Source: Paraburkholderia caffeinitolerans
GTDB lineage: Bacteria > Pseudomonadota > Gammaproteobacteria > Burkholderiales > Burkholderiaceae
Assembly (NCBI RefSeq): GCF_902859945.1
Contig: NZ_CADIKL010000030.1
Coordinates: 33,148-97,147, forward strand
Direction of reading: 5' to 3'
DNA: 64,000 nt
Each line of letters opens with the position of its first letter. Positions within the stretch are counted from its first letter, which is position 1. The notes under the pieces are model-generated. The model made no database searches. It was not told the DNA's origin and saw nothing but the letters and a program-made list of their open reading frames with translations. A program made the translations under genes and the position numbers. This document shows, one piece after another, positions 1-10,850 of the stretch.

Positions 1-359
1 TTGCCACGCCGTTCTTCACCACCTGGCTCGTCGGCATCTTCTTCGGCCTGATCGGTGCGCTCGTGCCGCTGAACGTGCTGGCCGAACTGATCAACATCGG
101 CACGCTCGCCGCGTTCTCGATGGTCTCGATCGCCGTGCTCGTCCTGCGCCGCACTCACCCGGATCTGCCGCGCGCGTTCCGCTGCCCGGGCGTGCCGGTC
201 GTGCCGATCCTCGCGGTGGCTTCGTGCCTGTTCCTCATGCTCAATCTCGCGTGGATCACGTGGGTCGCGTTCGTGGTGTGGCTGGTGATCGGTCTCGCGA
301 TCTACTTCCTCTACTCGCGCCGCCATTCGCGCCTCGCGCATCATCCGCACGAGCACTGA
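1..359 (+). CDS. APC-type permease, C-terminal part (5' truncated)
   Basis: The reading frame is open from the window edge (first full codon at base 3) to TGA at 357-359, so only about the last 118 residues are present. They hold three to four hydrophobic segments joined by short basic loops (for example RRTHPDLPRAFRCPG) and end in a His/Arg-rich cytoplasmic tail. A loop of the type HPDLPRAFRCPGVP just before the last two membrane helices is characteristic of the amino acid-polyamine-organocation permeases (YhdG/cationic amino acid transporter type). The substrate cannot be read from this fragment. A strong terminator follows 37 bases later, so it ends its transcription unit. Confidence 0.8.
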   Translation, partial: ATPFFTTWLVGIFFGLIGALVPLNVLAELINIGTLAAFSMVSIAVLVLRRTHPDLPRAFRCPGVPVVPILAVASCLFLMLNLAWITWVAFVVWLVIGLAIYFLYSRRHSRLAHHPHEH

Positions 360-395
360 AGACCGCCCGTTTTCGAGTCGGTTTCTCCAAGTTGC

Positions 396-429
396 AACGG
401 CCCGCCCGGCCTCCGGCGCGGGCCGTTTT
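396..429 (+). terminator. Rho-independent terminator after the permease gene
   Basis: A perfect 10-bp stem (AACGGCCCGC at 396-405 with its complement at 418-427), a 12-base loop and a run of four T. It separates the permease from the hydroxylase cluster. Confidence 0.85.
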
Positions 430-735
430 GCATGGTGCGTGCGGGTAAAAGCCCGCGCTGCGCGAAACGGGAAAGTATGCTTTACTGTCCAGGCATTATT
501 CTCGAACTCGAAGCATCACGCACCATCCAGGCAGTATCCAGGCATCACTGAACAGCAAAGCACCAGCCGGACCCTCAAAACCCCGCTTCCGCCCAGCCTG
601 CCCGCCATCGCGCGCGGCAGACGCCTCGCGCCCGTCGCGCGGCGCAACCTGGGCGAAAGACAGCAGGCGGCACGAACGGGGCAATTGGTGAATGCGGGCC
701 CAGGCCGGTCCCTATCCGTATATAGGAGACAGTCA
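430..735. other. Intergenic region upstream of the hydroxylase cluster
   Basis: Between the terminator and the first gene of the cluster no second gene is supported. The open frame that continues upstream of 736 has no start with a ribosome-binding site and no recognisable protein. The promoter of the cluster should lie here, but no convincing -35/-10 pair was seen. An AGGAGA Shine-Dalgarno sequence at 724-729 sets the start of the next gene. Confidence 0.5.
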
Positions 736-1239
<504 letters not shown>

Positions 1240-1252
1240 GGGGAGAACCGCC

Positions 1253-3658
<2,406 letters not shown>

Positions 3659-3671
3659 GCGGAGGCGCACC

Positions 3672-4472
3672 ATGTATGCATTCGACTACCAGCGCGCCAG
3701 CGACGCGCAAGGCGCAGTGAAAACAATCAATGCCGACCCCGAAGCCAAGTTCCTCGGCGGCGGCCAGAGCCTGCTCGCGGCGATGAAGCTGCGCCTCGCG
3801 CAGCCTTCGACGCTCGTCGATGTCACGCGCATTCCGGCGCTCAAGACCGTGCAGGTGGACGCCAAGACGGTGACGGTCGGCGCGGCGGTCTGCCATGCCG
3901 ATGTCGCGGCGAACGCGCAGATCCAGGCCACGCTGCCTGCGCTCGCACAACTCGCTGCGGGCATCGGCGACCGGCAGGTGCGCGCGCTCGGCACGCTGGG
4001 CGGCTCGCTCGCCAACGACGACCCCGCCGCCGACTACCCCGCCGCCGTGCTCGGCCTGAACGCCACCGTGGTGACGGACCGCCGGCGCATTGCCGCCGAC
4101 GACTTCTTCCTCGGCATGTACGAGACCGCGCTCGAACCCGACGAGCTGATCGTCGCGGTGGAGTTTCCCGTGCCGCAGCGCGCGGCCTACGAGAAGTTCC
4201 ACAACCCCGCCTCGCATTTCGCGTTGACGGGCGTGTTCGTCGCGCAGTTCGCCGATGGTTCTGTGCGCGTGGCGATCACGGGTGCGGCGGCTTCGGTATT
4301 CCGCGCGGGCGGGCTCGAAGACGCGCTCAAGGCGAGCTTCACGCCCGCCGCGGCGCGCGCGGTAAGCATCGCGCCCGACGATCTCAACACCGATCTGCAC
4401 GCGAGCGCGGCGTACCGCGCGCACCTGATCCCGGTGCTGACGGCCCGCGCGGTGACCAAAGCGCTCGGTTAG
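3672..4472 (+). CDS. Molybdenum hydroxylase medium subunit, FAD-binding (CoxM-like)
   Basis: The 266-residue FAD subunit accepts electrons from the iron-sulfur subunit and hands them to the final acceptor. The two flavin-binding signatures of the family are present: FLGGGQSLL at residues 27-35 and TLGGS at 108-112 followed by NDDPAADYPA. The C-terminal CO dehydrogenase flavoprotein domain occupies roughly residues 165-265. An SD-like GGAGG lies ahead of the ATG. The order small-large-medium differs from the medium-small-large order of the classical CO dehydrogenase operon and is common for form II enzymes. Confidence 0.92.
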   Translation: MYAFDYQRASDAQGAVKTINADPEAKFLGGGQSLLAAMKLRLAQPSTLVDVTRIPALKTVQVDAKTVTVGAAVCHADVAANAQIQATLPALAQLAAGIGDRQVRALGTLGGSLANDDPAADYPAAVLGLNATVVTDRRRIAADDFFLGMYETALEPDELIVAVEFPVPQRAAYEKFHNPASHFALTGVFVAQFADGSVRVAITGAAASVFRAGGLEDALKASFTPAAARAVSIAPDDLNTDLHASAAYRAHLIPVLTARAVTKALG

Positions 4473-4574
4473 GCTCGTTGCCCACGGCCGCTCGCCCACG
4501 CTACGCGTGGCGCGGGCGGCCGCGTATTTCCCACCGCATTTCCCACCTACTGCCCTCGTATTTCCAGACCTGCC

Positions 4575-5462
4575 ATGCTCCCCGCCACGATCGACCACAC
4601 GCTCTCGCAACTCGAAGCGCACGGCTATTTCGCGAGCCGCGAGCTGGCCACGGCGCTCTTTCTCGCGCTCAAGATGGAGCGCCCGCTCTTTCTCGAAGGC
4701 GAGCCCGGCGTAGGCAAAACCGAGCTCGCGAAGGCCGCGGCCGCGCTCGCGGGCACGACGCTGCTGCGCCTGCAATGCTACGAAGGGCTCGACACGGCGA
4801 GCGCGCTCTACGAGTGGGACTATCCGCGCCAGATCATGGCGCTGCGCCTCGCCGAAGCATCGGGCGAGAAGCCGCGCAGCGACACGCTCTATCGCGACGA
4901 ATTCCTCCTGAAGCGCCCGCTGCTGCAAGCGCTCGAACCGGACCCGCATCATCCCGGCGCGCGCCGCGTGCTGCTGATCGACGAGATCGACCGGGCCGAC
5001 GAACCGTTCGAAGCCTTCCTGCTCGAACTTCTTTCGGACTTCCAGGTATCGATTCCCGAGTACGGCACGGTGCGCGCGAGCGTGCCGCCGCTCGTCGTTG
5101 TCACGTCCAATCGCACGCGCGAGGTCCATGACGCGCTCAAGCGTCGCTGCCTCTATCAGTGGCTCGGCTACCCCGAGCGTGCGCGCGAGCTCGCCATCGT
5201 CGCGGCGCGCGCGCCCGCAACCAGCGCGGAACTCCAGCGCCGCGCCGTGGCGTTCGTGCATCAACTGCGCTCGATGGATCTGTTCAAGGCGCCCGGCATC
5301 GCCGAAACCATCGACTGGTGCCGCGCGCTCGCGGCGCTTTCGGTCACCGAGCTCGACCCGCAATCGGTGCAGGATACGCTCGGCGTGCTGCTCAAGTATC
5401 AGGACGATCTCGCGCAGCTCGACACGCAGCGGATCGCGCAAACGCTCGCGGCCGCGGAATGA
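4575..5462 (+). CDS. MoxR-family AAA+ ATPase (CoxD-like)
   Basis: This 295-residue MoxR-type AAA+ ATPase has a Walker A motif GEPGVGKT at residues 42-49 and a Walker B LLIDEID at 133-139, with the arginine-rich sensor region after it. MoxR proteins paired with a VWA partner act as chaperones that insert metals or cofactors. In CO dehydrogenase operons the orthologue CoxD helps mature the active site. Its stop codon overlaps the start of the next gene (ATGA at 5459-5462), so the pair is probably translationally coupled. The start ATG follows a 102-base gap without a second gene. Confidence 0.9.
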   Translation: MLPATIDHTLSQLEAHGYFASRELATALFLALKMERPLFLEGEPGVGKTELAKAAAALAGTTLLRLQCYEGLDTASALYEWDYPRQIMALRLAEASGEKPRSDTLYRDEFLLKRPLLQALEPDPHHPGARRVLLIDEIDRADEPFEAFLLELLSDFQVSIPEYGTVRASVPPLVVVTSNRTREVHDALKRRCLYQWLGYPERARELAIVAARAPATSAELQRRAVAFVHQLRSMDLFKAPGIAETIDWCRALAALSVTELDPQSVQDTLGVLLKYQDDLAQLDTQRIAQTLAAAE

Positions 5463-6721
5463 CGCCGATGCTGCACGTGCCAAGCCGCCCCCATGAAACA
5501 CAGCACACGCACGCGCTGCCGCCGATGCTCGCGCGCAACGTCGTGCATTTCGTGCGCGTGCTGCGCGGCGCGGGCTTGCCGATGTCGAGCGCGCGCGCTG
5601 TGGATGCGCTCGAGGCGCTGAGCTTCATCGACCTCACCCGCCGCGACGACGTGCGCGCCGCGCTGGCCGCCCTGCTCACCGCCGCGCCCGACGAGCGCGA
5701 GCTCTTCGACGCCGCGTTCGAACTGTTCTGGCGCGACCCCGACTGGGAGGGCAAGCTGCGCGCGCTGCTGCTGCCGAAGGTGCAGGGCGCATTGCCGCCG
5801 CCGCGCCGCAACAATCGCCTCGCCGATGCGCTCGCGGCACGCGCGGCCGCGCGCTCGGCCAATCCGGCACCGCCGGCTCACGAGGAACACGAACTGCGCG
5901 CGCATGCGAGCTTCAGCGCAGAAGAGCGCCTGCGCCACCGCGACTTCGACACGCTTTCCGCCGACGAATGGCGCGCGCTGCGCCACCTGATCCGCGCACG
6001 GCGTCTGCCGCTCGCGACCGAGCGCACGCGGCGTCTAAAGGCGTCGTCGCACGGCACCCACGCCGATTTGCGCGCGAGCGCGCGCCACGCCGTGCGCGCG
6101 GGCGGCGACTGGACCGTCTGGAAGTACCGCGCATGCGTCGAGCGCCGCGTGCCGCTCGTGCTGCTGCTCGACATCTCCGGGTCGATGAGCAGCTATTCGC
6201 GCGCCGTGCTCTACTTTTGCCACGCGCTGCTGCAATCGCGCGAGCGCCTGCAGGTATTCCTGTTCGGCACGCGCCTCACGCACGCGACGCGGGCGCTGCG
6301 CGAACGCGACCCCGATGTCGCGCTCGCACAGCTTGCCGCGCAGGTGCCGGACTGGTCGGGCGGCACGCGCATCGGCGAGACGCTCGCGCAGTTCAACCGG
6401 CGCTGGGCGCGCCGCGTGCTCGGCGGGCGGGCAACCGTGCTGATGGTCACCGACGGCCTCGATCACGATCCGGGCAGCGCGCTCGCCGAGGAAATGGCGC
6501 GCCTGCACCGCTTCGCGCATCGCGTGGTGTGGCTCAATCCGCTGCTGCGCTATCGCGGTTTCGAGCCGAAAGCGCGCGGCGTGCAGGCGATGCTGCCGCA
6601 TGTCGACGCGCACTATCGGGTTCACAATCTGGAGAGCCTGGAAGCGTTCGGCCGCAGCCTGCAGGACGCACCGCACGGATCAACGCACCGATCAATTCAA
6701 GGAGCGAGACAATGGAGCTGA
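5459..6721 (+). CDS. coxE: VWA-domain protein, CoxE family
   Basis: This 420-residue protein with a C-terminal von Willebrand A domain is the usual partner of the MoxR ATPase. The MIDAS metal site begins with DISGS at residues 238-242 and is completed by a Thr in SGGTRIGET and an Asp in VTDGLD. The N-terminal half is Arg/Ala-rich and helical. The family acts together with CoxD in maturation of the hydroxylase; no transmembrane segment is seen. ATG 5459 overlaps the preceding stop, and an alternative in-frame ATG lies at 5468. The end overlaps the start of coxG by ten bases. Confidence 0.88.
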   Translation: MTPMLHVPSRPHETQHTHALPPMLARNVVHFVRVLRGAGLPMSSARAVDALEALSFIDLTRRDDVRAALAALLTAAPDERELFDAAFELFWRDPDWEGKLRALLLPKVQGALPPPRRNNRLADALAARAAARSANPAPPAHEEHELRAHASFSAEERLRHRDFDTLSADEWRALRHLIRARRLPLATERTRRLKASSHGTHADLRASARHAVRAGGDWTVWKYRACVERRVPLVLLLDISGSMSSYSRAVLYFCHALLQSRERLQVFLFGTRLTHATRALRERDPDVALAQLAAQVPDWSGGTRIGETLAQFNRRWARRVLGGRATVLMVTDGLDHDPGSALAEEMARLHRFAHRVVWLNPLLRYRGFEPKARGVQAMLPHVDAHYRVHNLESLEAFGRSLQDAPHGSTHRSIQGARQWS

Positions 6722-7284
6722 GCGAAAGCCACACGCTGCCGGTGCCGCAGCAGCGCGCGTGGGAAGCCCTCAACGACACGGCGATACTCAAGGCGTGCAT
6801 TCCGGGCTGCGAAAGCATCGATGCCGATGGCGAGAACGCGTATGCTGTCGCCCTTACTGCGGCGGTCGGGCCCGTGAAGGCGCGCTTCAAGGGCCGCATG
6901 CAGCTCGCCGACATCGACGCGCCGCGCAGCTACACGATCCAGTTCGAGGGACAGGGCGGCGCGGCGGGCTTCGGCAAAGGCGATGCGCGCGTGACGCTCG
7001 AACCCGCCGGCGACGACGCCACCACGCTCAGCTACACCGCGAGCGCACAGGTGGGCGGCAAGCTCGCGCAGATCGGCTCGCGTCTGGTGGATGGTGCGGC
7101 GCGCAAGATCGCCGCCGAGTTCTTCAAGCGCTTCACCGAGCAGCTCGGTGGAGGCGCGCAAAACGATGAAGCCGCCGCGCAAGAGAACCCCGAAACACAA
7201 GCCGCCAGCGACGCCGAAGGCGCGGACGGCGATGAACCGCAAAAGAGGAAACGATCATGGACAGCGTGGATCTCGAAGTCCTGA
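6712..7284 (+). CDS. coxG: CoxG-like SRPBCC protein, carbon monoxide dehydrogenase subunit G family
   Basis: A 190-residue protein whose first 145 residues form a CoxG/SRPBCC (START-like) domain: MELSESHTLP with QQRAWEAL, then a central sheet ending in GGKLAQIGSRLVDGAARK. Work on CoxG in Afipia (formerly Oligotropha) links the family to recruiting CO dehydrogenase to the membrane; newer work suggests binding of a quinone-like lipid. The last 45 residues are acidic and then basic with two Trp (RSWTAWISKS), which may form a membrane-touching amphipathic end. AAGGAG at 6699-6704 fixes the start. The frame overlaps coxE by ten bases and XdhC by 28 bases. Confidence 0.88.
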   Translation: MELSESHTLPVPQQRAWEALNDTAILKACIPGCESIDADGENAYAVALTAAVGPVKARFKGRMQLADIDAPRSYTIQFEGQGGAAGFGKGDARVTLEPAGDDATTLSYTASAQVGGKLAQIGSRLVDGAARKIAAEFFKRFTEQLGGGAQNDEAAAQENPETQAASDAEGADGDEPQKRKRSWTAWISKS

Positions 7285-8279
7285 AATCCAGCGAACGCTG
7301 GCTCGAGGAAGGCCACCGCGCCTTGCTGGTGACGGTGGTGAAGACGTGGGGCTCGTCGCCGCGTCCGGAAGGCGCGATGCTCGTCGTGCGCGACGACGGC
7401 CTCGTGGTGGGCTCGGTCTCGGGCGGCTGCATCGAAGACGACCTGATCGACCGCGTGCGCCGCGAAGGCATCGGCATCGTCAAGCCCGAGGCCGTGAAGT
7501 ACGGCATCACGGCGGAAGAGGCGCATCGCTTCGGACTGCCGTGCGGCGGCACGATCCAGCTCGTGCTGGAGCCGCTCACCCTGGCGTCGGGCATCGGCGC
7601 GCTGCTCGCAGCGGTGGAGCGCGGCGAGCTGATCGCGCGCACGCTCGACATCGCCAGTGGCCAGGCGTCGCTCGGCCCCGCGAGCGCCACCGACGGCGTG
7701 GATTTCGACGGCAAGCGCCTGCTCACCATTCACGGCCCGCGCTACCGCATGCTCGTGATCGGCGCGGGGCAGCTCTCGCGCTACCTGTGCCAGATCGCGG
7801 TGGGGCTCGACTATCACGTGATCGTGTGCGACCCGCGCGAGGAATACACCGACACGTGGGACGTGCCCGGCACCACGCTCGTGCGCACCATGCCCGACGA
7901 CACCGTGCTCGACATGAAGCTCGACGAGCGCTGCGCCGTGATCGCCCTCACGCACGACCCCAAGCTCGACGACCTCGCGCTCATGGAAGCGCTCAAGACG
8001 CGCGCGTTCTACGTGGGCGCGCTAGGTTCGCGGCGCAACAACGCGGCGCGGCGCGAACGGCTCAAGGAGTTCGATCTGAACGATGCCGAACTCGCGCGGC
8101 TGCATGGGCCGGTGGGCATCTACATCGGCAGCCGCACGCCGCCCGAGATCGCCGTGTCGATCCTGGCCGAAGTCACGGCGGCGAAGAACGGTGTTTCGCT
8201 GCCCACCCTGCTCCAGGTCGAAGGCGCGAAGGCCGCGCGCGAGCAGGCCGCGAGCGTCGGGTCGAGCTGCGACGCTTGA
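7257..8279 (+). CDS. XdhC/CoxF-family molybdenum cofactor insertion protein
   Basis: This 340-residue protein has the N-terminal XdhC_CoxI domain (signature SVSGGCIE at residues 53-60, with the conserved Cys) and a C-terminal Rossmann-fold XdhC_C domain (VIGAGQLS at 167-174). Proteins of this family bind the molybdenum cofactor, protect it and add the terminal sulfido ligand before inserting it into the hydroxylase. The gene starts inside coxG, 28 bases before its stop, behind AGAGG. It closes the maturation part of the cluster. The next gene is convergent. Confidence 0.92.
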   Translation: MDSVDLEVLKSSERWLEEGHRALLVTVVKTWGSSPRPEGAMLVVRDDGLVVGSVSGGCIEDDLIDRVRREGIGIVKPEAVKYGITAEEAHRFGLPCGGTIQLVLEPLTLASGIGALLAAVERGELIARTLDIASGQASLGPASATDGVDFDGKRLLTIHGPRYRMLVIGAGQLSRYLCQIAVGLDYHVIVCDPREEYTDTWDVPGTTLVRTMPDDTVLDMKLDERCAVIALTHDPKLDDLALMEALKTRAFYVGALGSRRNNAARRERLKEFDLNDAELARLHGPVGIYIGSRTPPEIAVSILAEVTAAKNGVSLPTLLQVEGAKAAREQAASVGSSCDA

Positions 8280-8311
8280 AGATCCCCGCTCGGCGCGGCA
8301 GGCACGACGCT

Positions 8312-9718
8312 TCAAGCGCCGTGCGAGCCCGCGCCGCGCCCATCCCCGGAGTTCCCGCTACGTTCGCGTGCGCCGTGCGGTTTGAGCCCACGCCCGAGCC
8401 GCGTGCGCACCAGCCGCATCGCGCGCGTCCACCCTGCCGGGCGTGGGTCGGCGAGCATGCTCAGCGCCCGCGCATAGTCGAGCGTCAGGCCGGGCGTCCA
8501 CGCCATGGTCTGGCCGCGCTTGCGCACCTGCGCGGCCACCCATAGCTCCGGCGTCGCCAGCATCCGCACGAAGGCGAGCCAGCCGCCGCCCCACACGCGC
8601 GGCGTCGCGCCTTCAAGCGCCGCCTCCAGCGCGTGCGAGACCGTGCTCGAGCAGTTGCGGTGCGTGAGGTTGTAGGTCGTATCGGCGCGATAGTGCTGCC
8701 AGAAGCGCGCGAGCCGCTGCGCATCGTAGTTGCGGATGCGCACCTTGCGCGTGGACGGGCACCACGCCTTCGACTCGGTCGCGTAATCGGGCTGGAACAG
8801 GCCCGGCACGTCGTTCTCGGCAGTCGCCCGCAGGAGGCGCGAGAACTCGTCGGGCGAGCGGTCGATCTCAACGGCCGGATACAGGCTGATGTAGACGTTC
8901 TCGGGTGTCTCCAGCGCCGCGTGCCCGGTCGAGATCACGCCGTCGCGGTCCACGGCCGCGATATAGCGGTCGATCACCGGCTGACGCCGCGCCTCTGCCT
9001 TCGAGGTGCCCACGGGCGTCCACACGTGCACGGTAAGCGCGCGCTCGTGGTCCCCGGGCGGCCCGTCGAACACGGTCTGCGTGAGCCGCGCGCCAACCCC
9101 GCCCTTCACGCCCACGGCGCTCGCCGCGAGCGCCGCCGCGCCGCCCTGAGCCACCGCCGGATTCACGCCGAGCCGCCGCGCGCGCAAGGCGAGCAGCAGC
9201 AGGTTCCAGCCGGTGAAGAACAGTGCGAGGCCGAGGCAATACGGCACCGTGCCCTTGTAATGCGTGGGATACGGCTGATAAAGAAAGATCGCGATGGCGA
9301 TTTCGAGCACGCCGCCCGCCACCGCGTATTTCCAGGTGCGGTAGCGCACGACCCAGGCGGAAGCGATTTGCAGCAGGCCATCGGCGAGAAAGAGCGTCGC
9401 GAACACCATCGAGAGGATGAACGACGCATGCCGGTAGCCCGAAAGAATGAGCCCGGCGGTGAGGCAGAACGCGAGCCCCTTCACGTAGCGCAGCGTACGC
9501 TGGCCGCCCATGCCGGTCCACGCAACCGCGAGCGTCGCGAGCCCTTCGACGAGCAGCAGCCAGCCGAACGGCGCGACGCGAAAATAGAGCACGCCATCGA
9601 GCGCGTCGATGAAGAGCCCGGCGCCGATCGCGGCGCTCACCGCGCCCACGACCAGCACCCCACGCCAACGTGCGCGCAGGTAATCGACGCCCAGCAGGAT
9701 CATCATGAGCCGCACCAT
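8312..9718 (-). CDS. DUF308/HdeD-like membrane protein fused to a putative permuted papain-like domain
   Basis: The 468-residue product starts with about six hydrophobic segments (roughly residues 18-38, 45-67, 80-94, 98-121, 131-148 and 158-178) resembling the HdeD/DUF308 acid-resistance membrane family. Residues 225-440 are soluble. They contain DGVISTGHAALE (His266) and later NLTHRNCSSTV (Cys356). A catalytic-type His ahead of a Cys in an NC context matches the order of circularly permuted papain-like families such as LRAT and YiiX. That the domain is an active hydrolase is inference. GGAGTG four bases before the ATG supports the start. HdeD proteins are normally only about 190 residues, so the C-terminal addition is unusual. 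Confidence 0.75.
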   Translation of the reverse strand: MVRLMMILLGVDYLRARWRGVLVVGAVSAAIGAGLFIDALDGVLYFRVAPFGWLLLVEGLATLAVAWTGMGGQRTLRYVKGLAFCLTAGLILSGYRHASFILSMVFATLFLADGLLQIASAWVVRYRTWKYAVAGGVLEIAIAIFLYQPYPTHYKGTVPYCLGLALFFTGWNLLLLALRARRLGVNPAVAQGGAAALAASAVGVKGGVGARLTQTVFDGPPGDHERALTVHVWTPVGTSKAEARRQPVIDRYIAAVDRDGVISTGHAALETPENVYISLYPAVEIDRSPDEFSRLLRATAENDVPGLFQPDYATESKAWCPSTRKVRIRNYDAQRLARFWQHYRADTTYNLTHRNCSSTVSHALEAALEGATPRVWGGGWLAFVRMLATPELWVAAQVRKRGQTMAWTPGLTLDYARALSMLADPRPAGWTRAMRLVRTRLGRGLKPHGARERSGNSGDGRGAGSHGA

Positions 9719-9879
9719 CGTTCACTCCGCGTTGGCGGTTTTCACGAGTGCGATGCTACGCCCCACCGGCGCGTGTCTGCCATCAAGGTGCGCAGTGCGT
9801 ACACGCAAAGCGGGTTTTCGGTTGCGGGCGCAAGTGTGCGAAAGCGGGTGCAGGCGGGTGCAAGCGGGCCAAATGAGCG

Positions 9880-10626
9880 TTACACCAGCCCGAACGCCAG
9901 CGCAGCCGCCACCGATCCCACCACGAGCACGACACCCGTGGTGCGGCGGCGGTTGAGCTCGGTCCACAGCAGCACGCCGGTCAGCGAAAGCAGGATGAGG
10001 CTGCCCGCGATGGTGTCCATGAGCAGCACCCAGCCGATACTCATGCCCACGCCTTTGTGCAGATTGGTGAGCGTCGCGAGGAATGAGCCCTCGGTACGCC
10101 GCACGGCGACGGTGCTGTCGCCCACCCAGTACTCCGCGGTGACGCTCTGGCGCGGCCCCATCAGCATGAGCTGCCACGACTCGGGCTGCACGACGCTGCG
10201 CTCGCCCCACGCGACCGGATGTGCGCGCTCGCGGCGGATCTTGCCAGGCTTGCCGTCGAACGCAAGCTCCTGCTGGAGCCAGCGCGCGAGCGCCTCGGGC
10301 GTGGCGGGACGCTCGGCGGGCAGTGCGAGCTTCATCTGCGTGACCTGCGGCGCGCCCGTCGAAATATGCAGTGGCCCGGCGCGATGGTTGAGCAGAAAGC
10401 CCGTCACGCCGAACAGCAGTCCCAGCACGGCGCCCCACAGCCCCACCCAGCCATGCACCTTGCGCAGCCACTTGATGAAGGTCGCGCGGCGCGAGCGCTT
10501 GCGCCGCTCGGCGAAATCGGCGGCGTCGAAGGGCTGGGCGGCGCGGTGCGGGGGATCGATGCGAACGCCAGCACCGGCTTCGGCGCTCGCGGGTTCGATC
10601 AGAGGCTCGTCAAGACGGGCGTTCAA
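9880..10626 (-). CDS. PepSY-associated membrane protein, probably iron-regulated
   Basis: The 248-residue product has a basic N-terminus, a first membrane helix near residues 58-80 (HGWVGLWGAVLG), a periplasmic PepSY-like portion and two further helices near the C-terminus. PepSY_TM proteins commonly accompany TonB-dependent siderophore receptors and some act as ferric-siderophore reductases. The open frame extends upstream to 10728, but those codons run through a Fur-like operator. The TTG at 10624-10626, preceded by TGGAGT, is therefore the better start. The SD is buried in a leader hairpin. No receptor gene is adjacent in this window. Confidence 0.75.
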   Translation of the reverse strand: MNARLDEPLIEPASAEAGAGVRIDPPHRAAQPFDAADFAERRKRSRRATFIKWLRKVHGWVGLWGAVLGLLFGVTGFLLNHRAGPLHISTGAPQVTQMKLALPAERPATPEALARWLQQELAFDGKPGKIRRERAHPVAWGERSVVQPESWQLMLMGPRQSVTAEYWVGDSTVAVRRTEGSFLATLTNLHKGVGMSIGWVLLMDTIAGSLILLSLTGVLLWTELNRRRTTGVVLVVGSVAAALAFGLV

Positions 10627-10628
10627 GG

Positions 10629-10664
10629 CACGACTCCAGATGAGGCACACGGGAGTCGTGTGCC
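10629..10664 (-). promoter_or_regulatory. Two mutually exclusive leader hairpins before the PepSY gene
   Basis: Stem A pairs 10629-10637 with 10652-10660 (nine perfect base pairs) and contains the SD (GGAG, complement of 10634-10637). Stem B pairs 10644-10650 with 10658-10664 (seven perfect base pairs, seven-base loop). They share bases 10658-10660 and stem B's other arm lies in the loop of stem A, so both cannot form at once. Stem A would block translation and stem B would leave the SD free. Function is inference. Confidence 0.5.
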
Positions 10665-10676
10665 AGTCCAATGATT

Positions 10677-10695
10677 GAAAATGAGAATAATTATT
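10677..10695 (-). promoter_or_regulatory. Fur-like box
   Basis: GAAAATGAGAATAATTATT matches the classical 19-base Fur consensus at 15 of 19 positions. It lies 51 bases upstream of the TTG start of the PepSY gene, in an AT-rich patch within GC-rich DNA. The divergent gene at 10851 is further away and has its own promoter candidate. Confidence 0.75.
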
Positions 10696-10753
10696 ATTAC
10701 ACAAATAGAAGGCAAAACGTAAAGACAAGGCGTGCGCAATGAGCGGGATCCGC

Positions 10754-10781
10754 TTGACAAGCCAATTGCATGACTTTTAAG
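10754..10781 (+). promoter_or_regulatory. Sigma-70-type promoter candidate for the transglutaminase-like gene
   Basis: A perfect -35 TTGACA at 10754-10759 and a -10 TTTAAG at 10776-10781 (four of six consensus positions) with 16-base spacing, 69 bases upstream of the ATG at 10851. Confidence 0.5.
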
Positions 10782-10850
10782 TGAAGGTATTGCGCCGAAT
10801 ACCTGCGAGAGCCGTCCCCATAACCGCTGCGCCGCTCACGGAACGCCGTC

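Noticed and set aside
8274..8317. Inverted repeat GCTTGAAG/CTTCAAGC between xdhC and the convergent DUF308 gene
   Set aside because: Only eight base pairs with a 28-base loop and no T run; too weak to call a terminator.
10627..10728. Extension of the PepSY gene to an upstream TTG at 10728
   Set aside because: The added codons run through the Fur-like box and both leader hairpins and give no family sequence; the TTG at 10626 has a ribosome-binding site.
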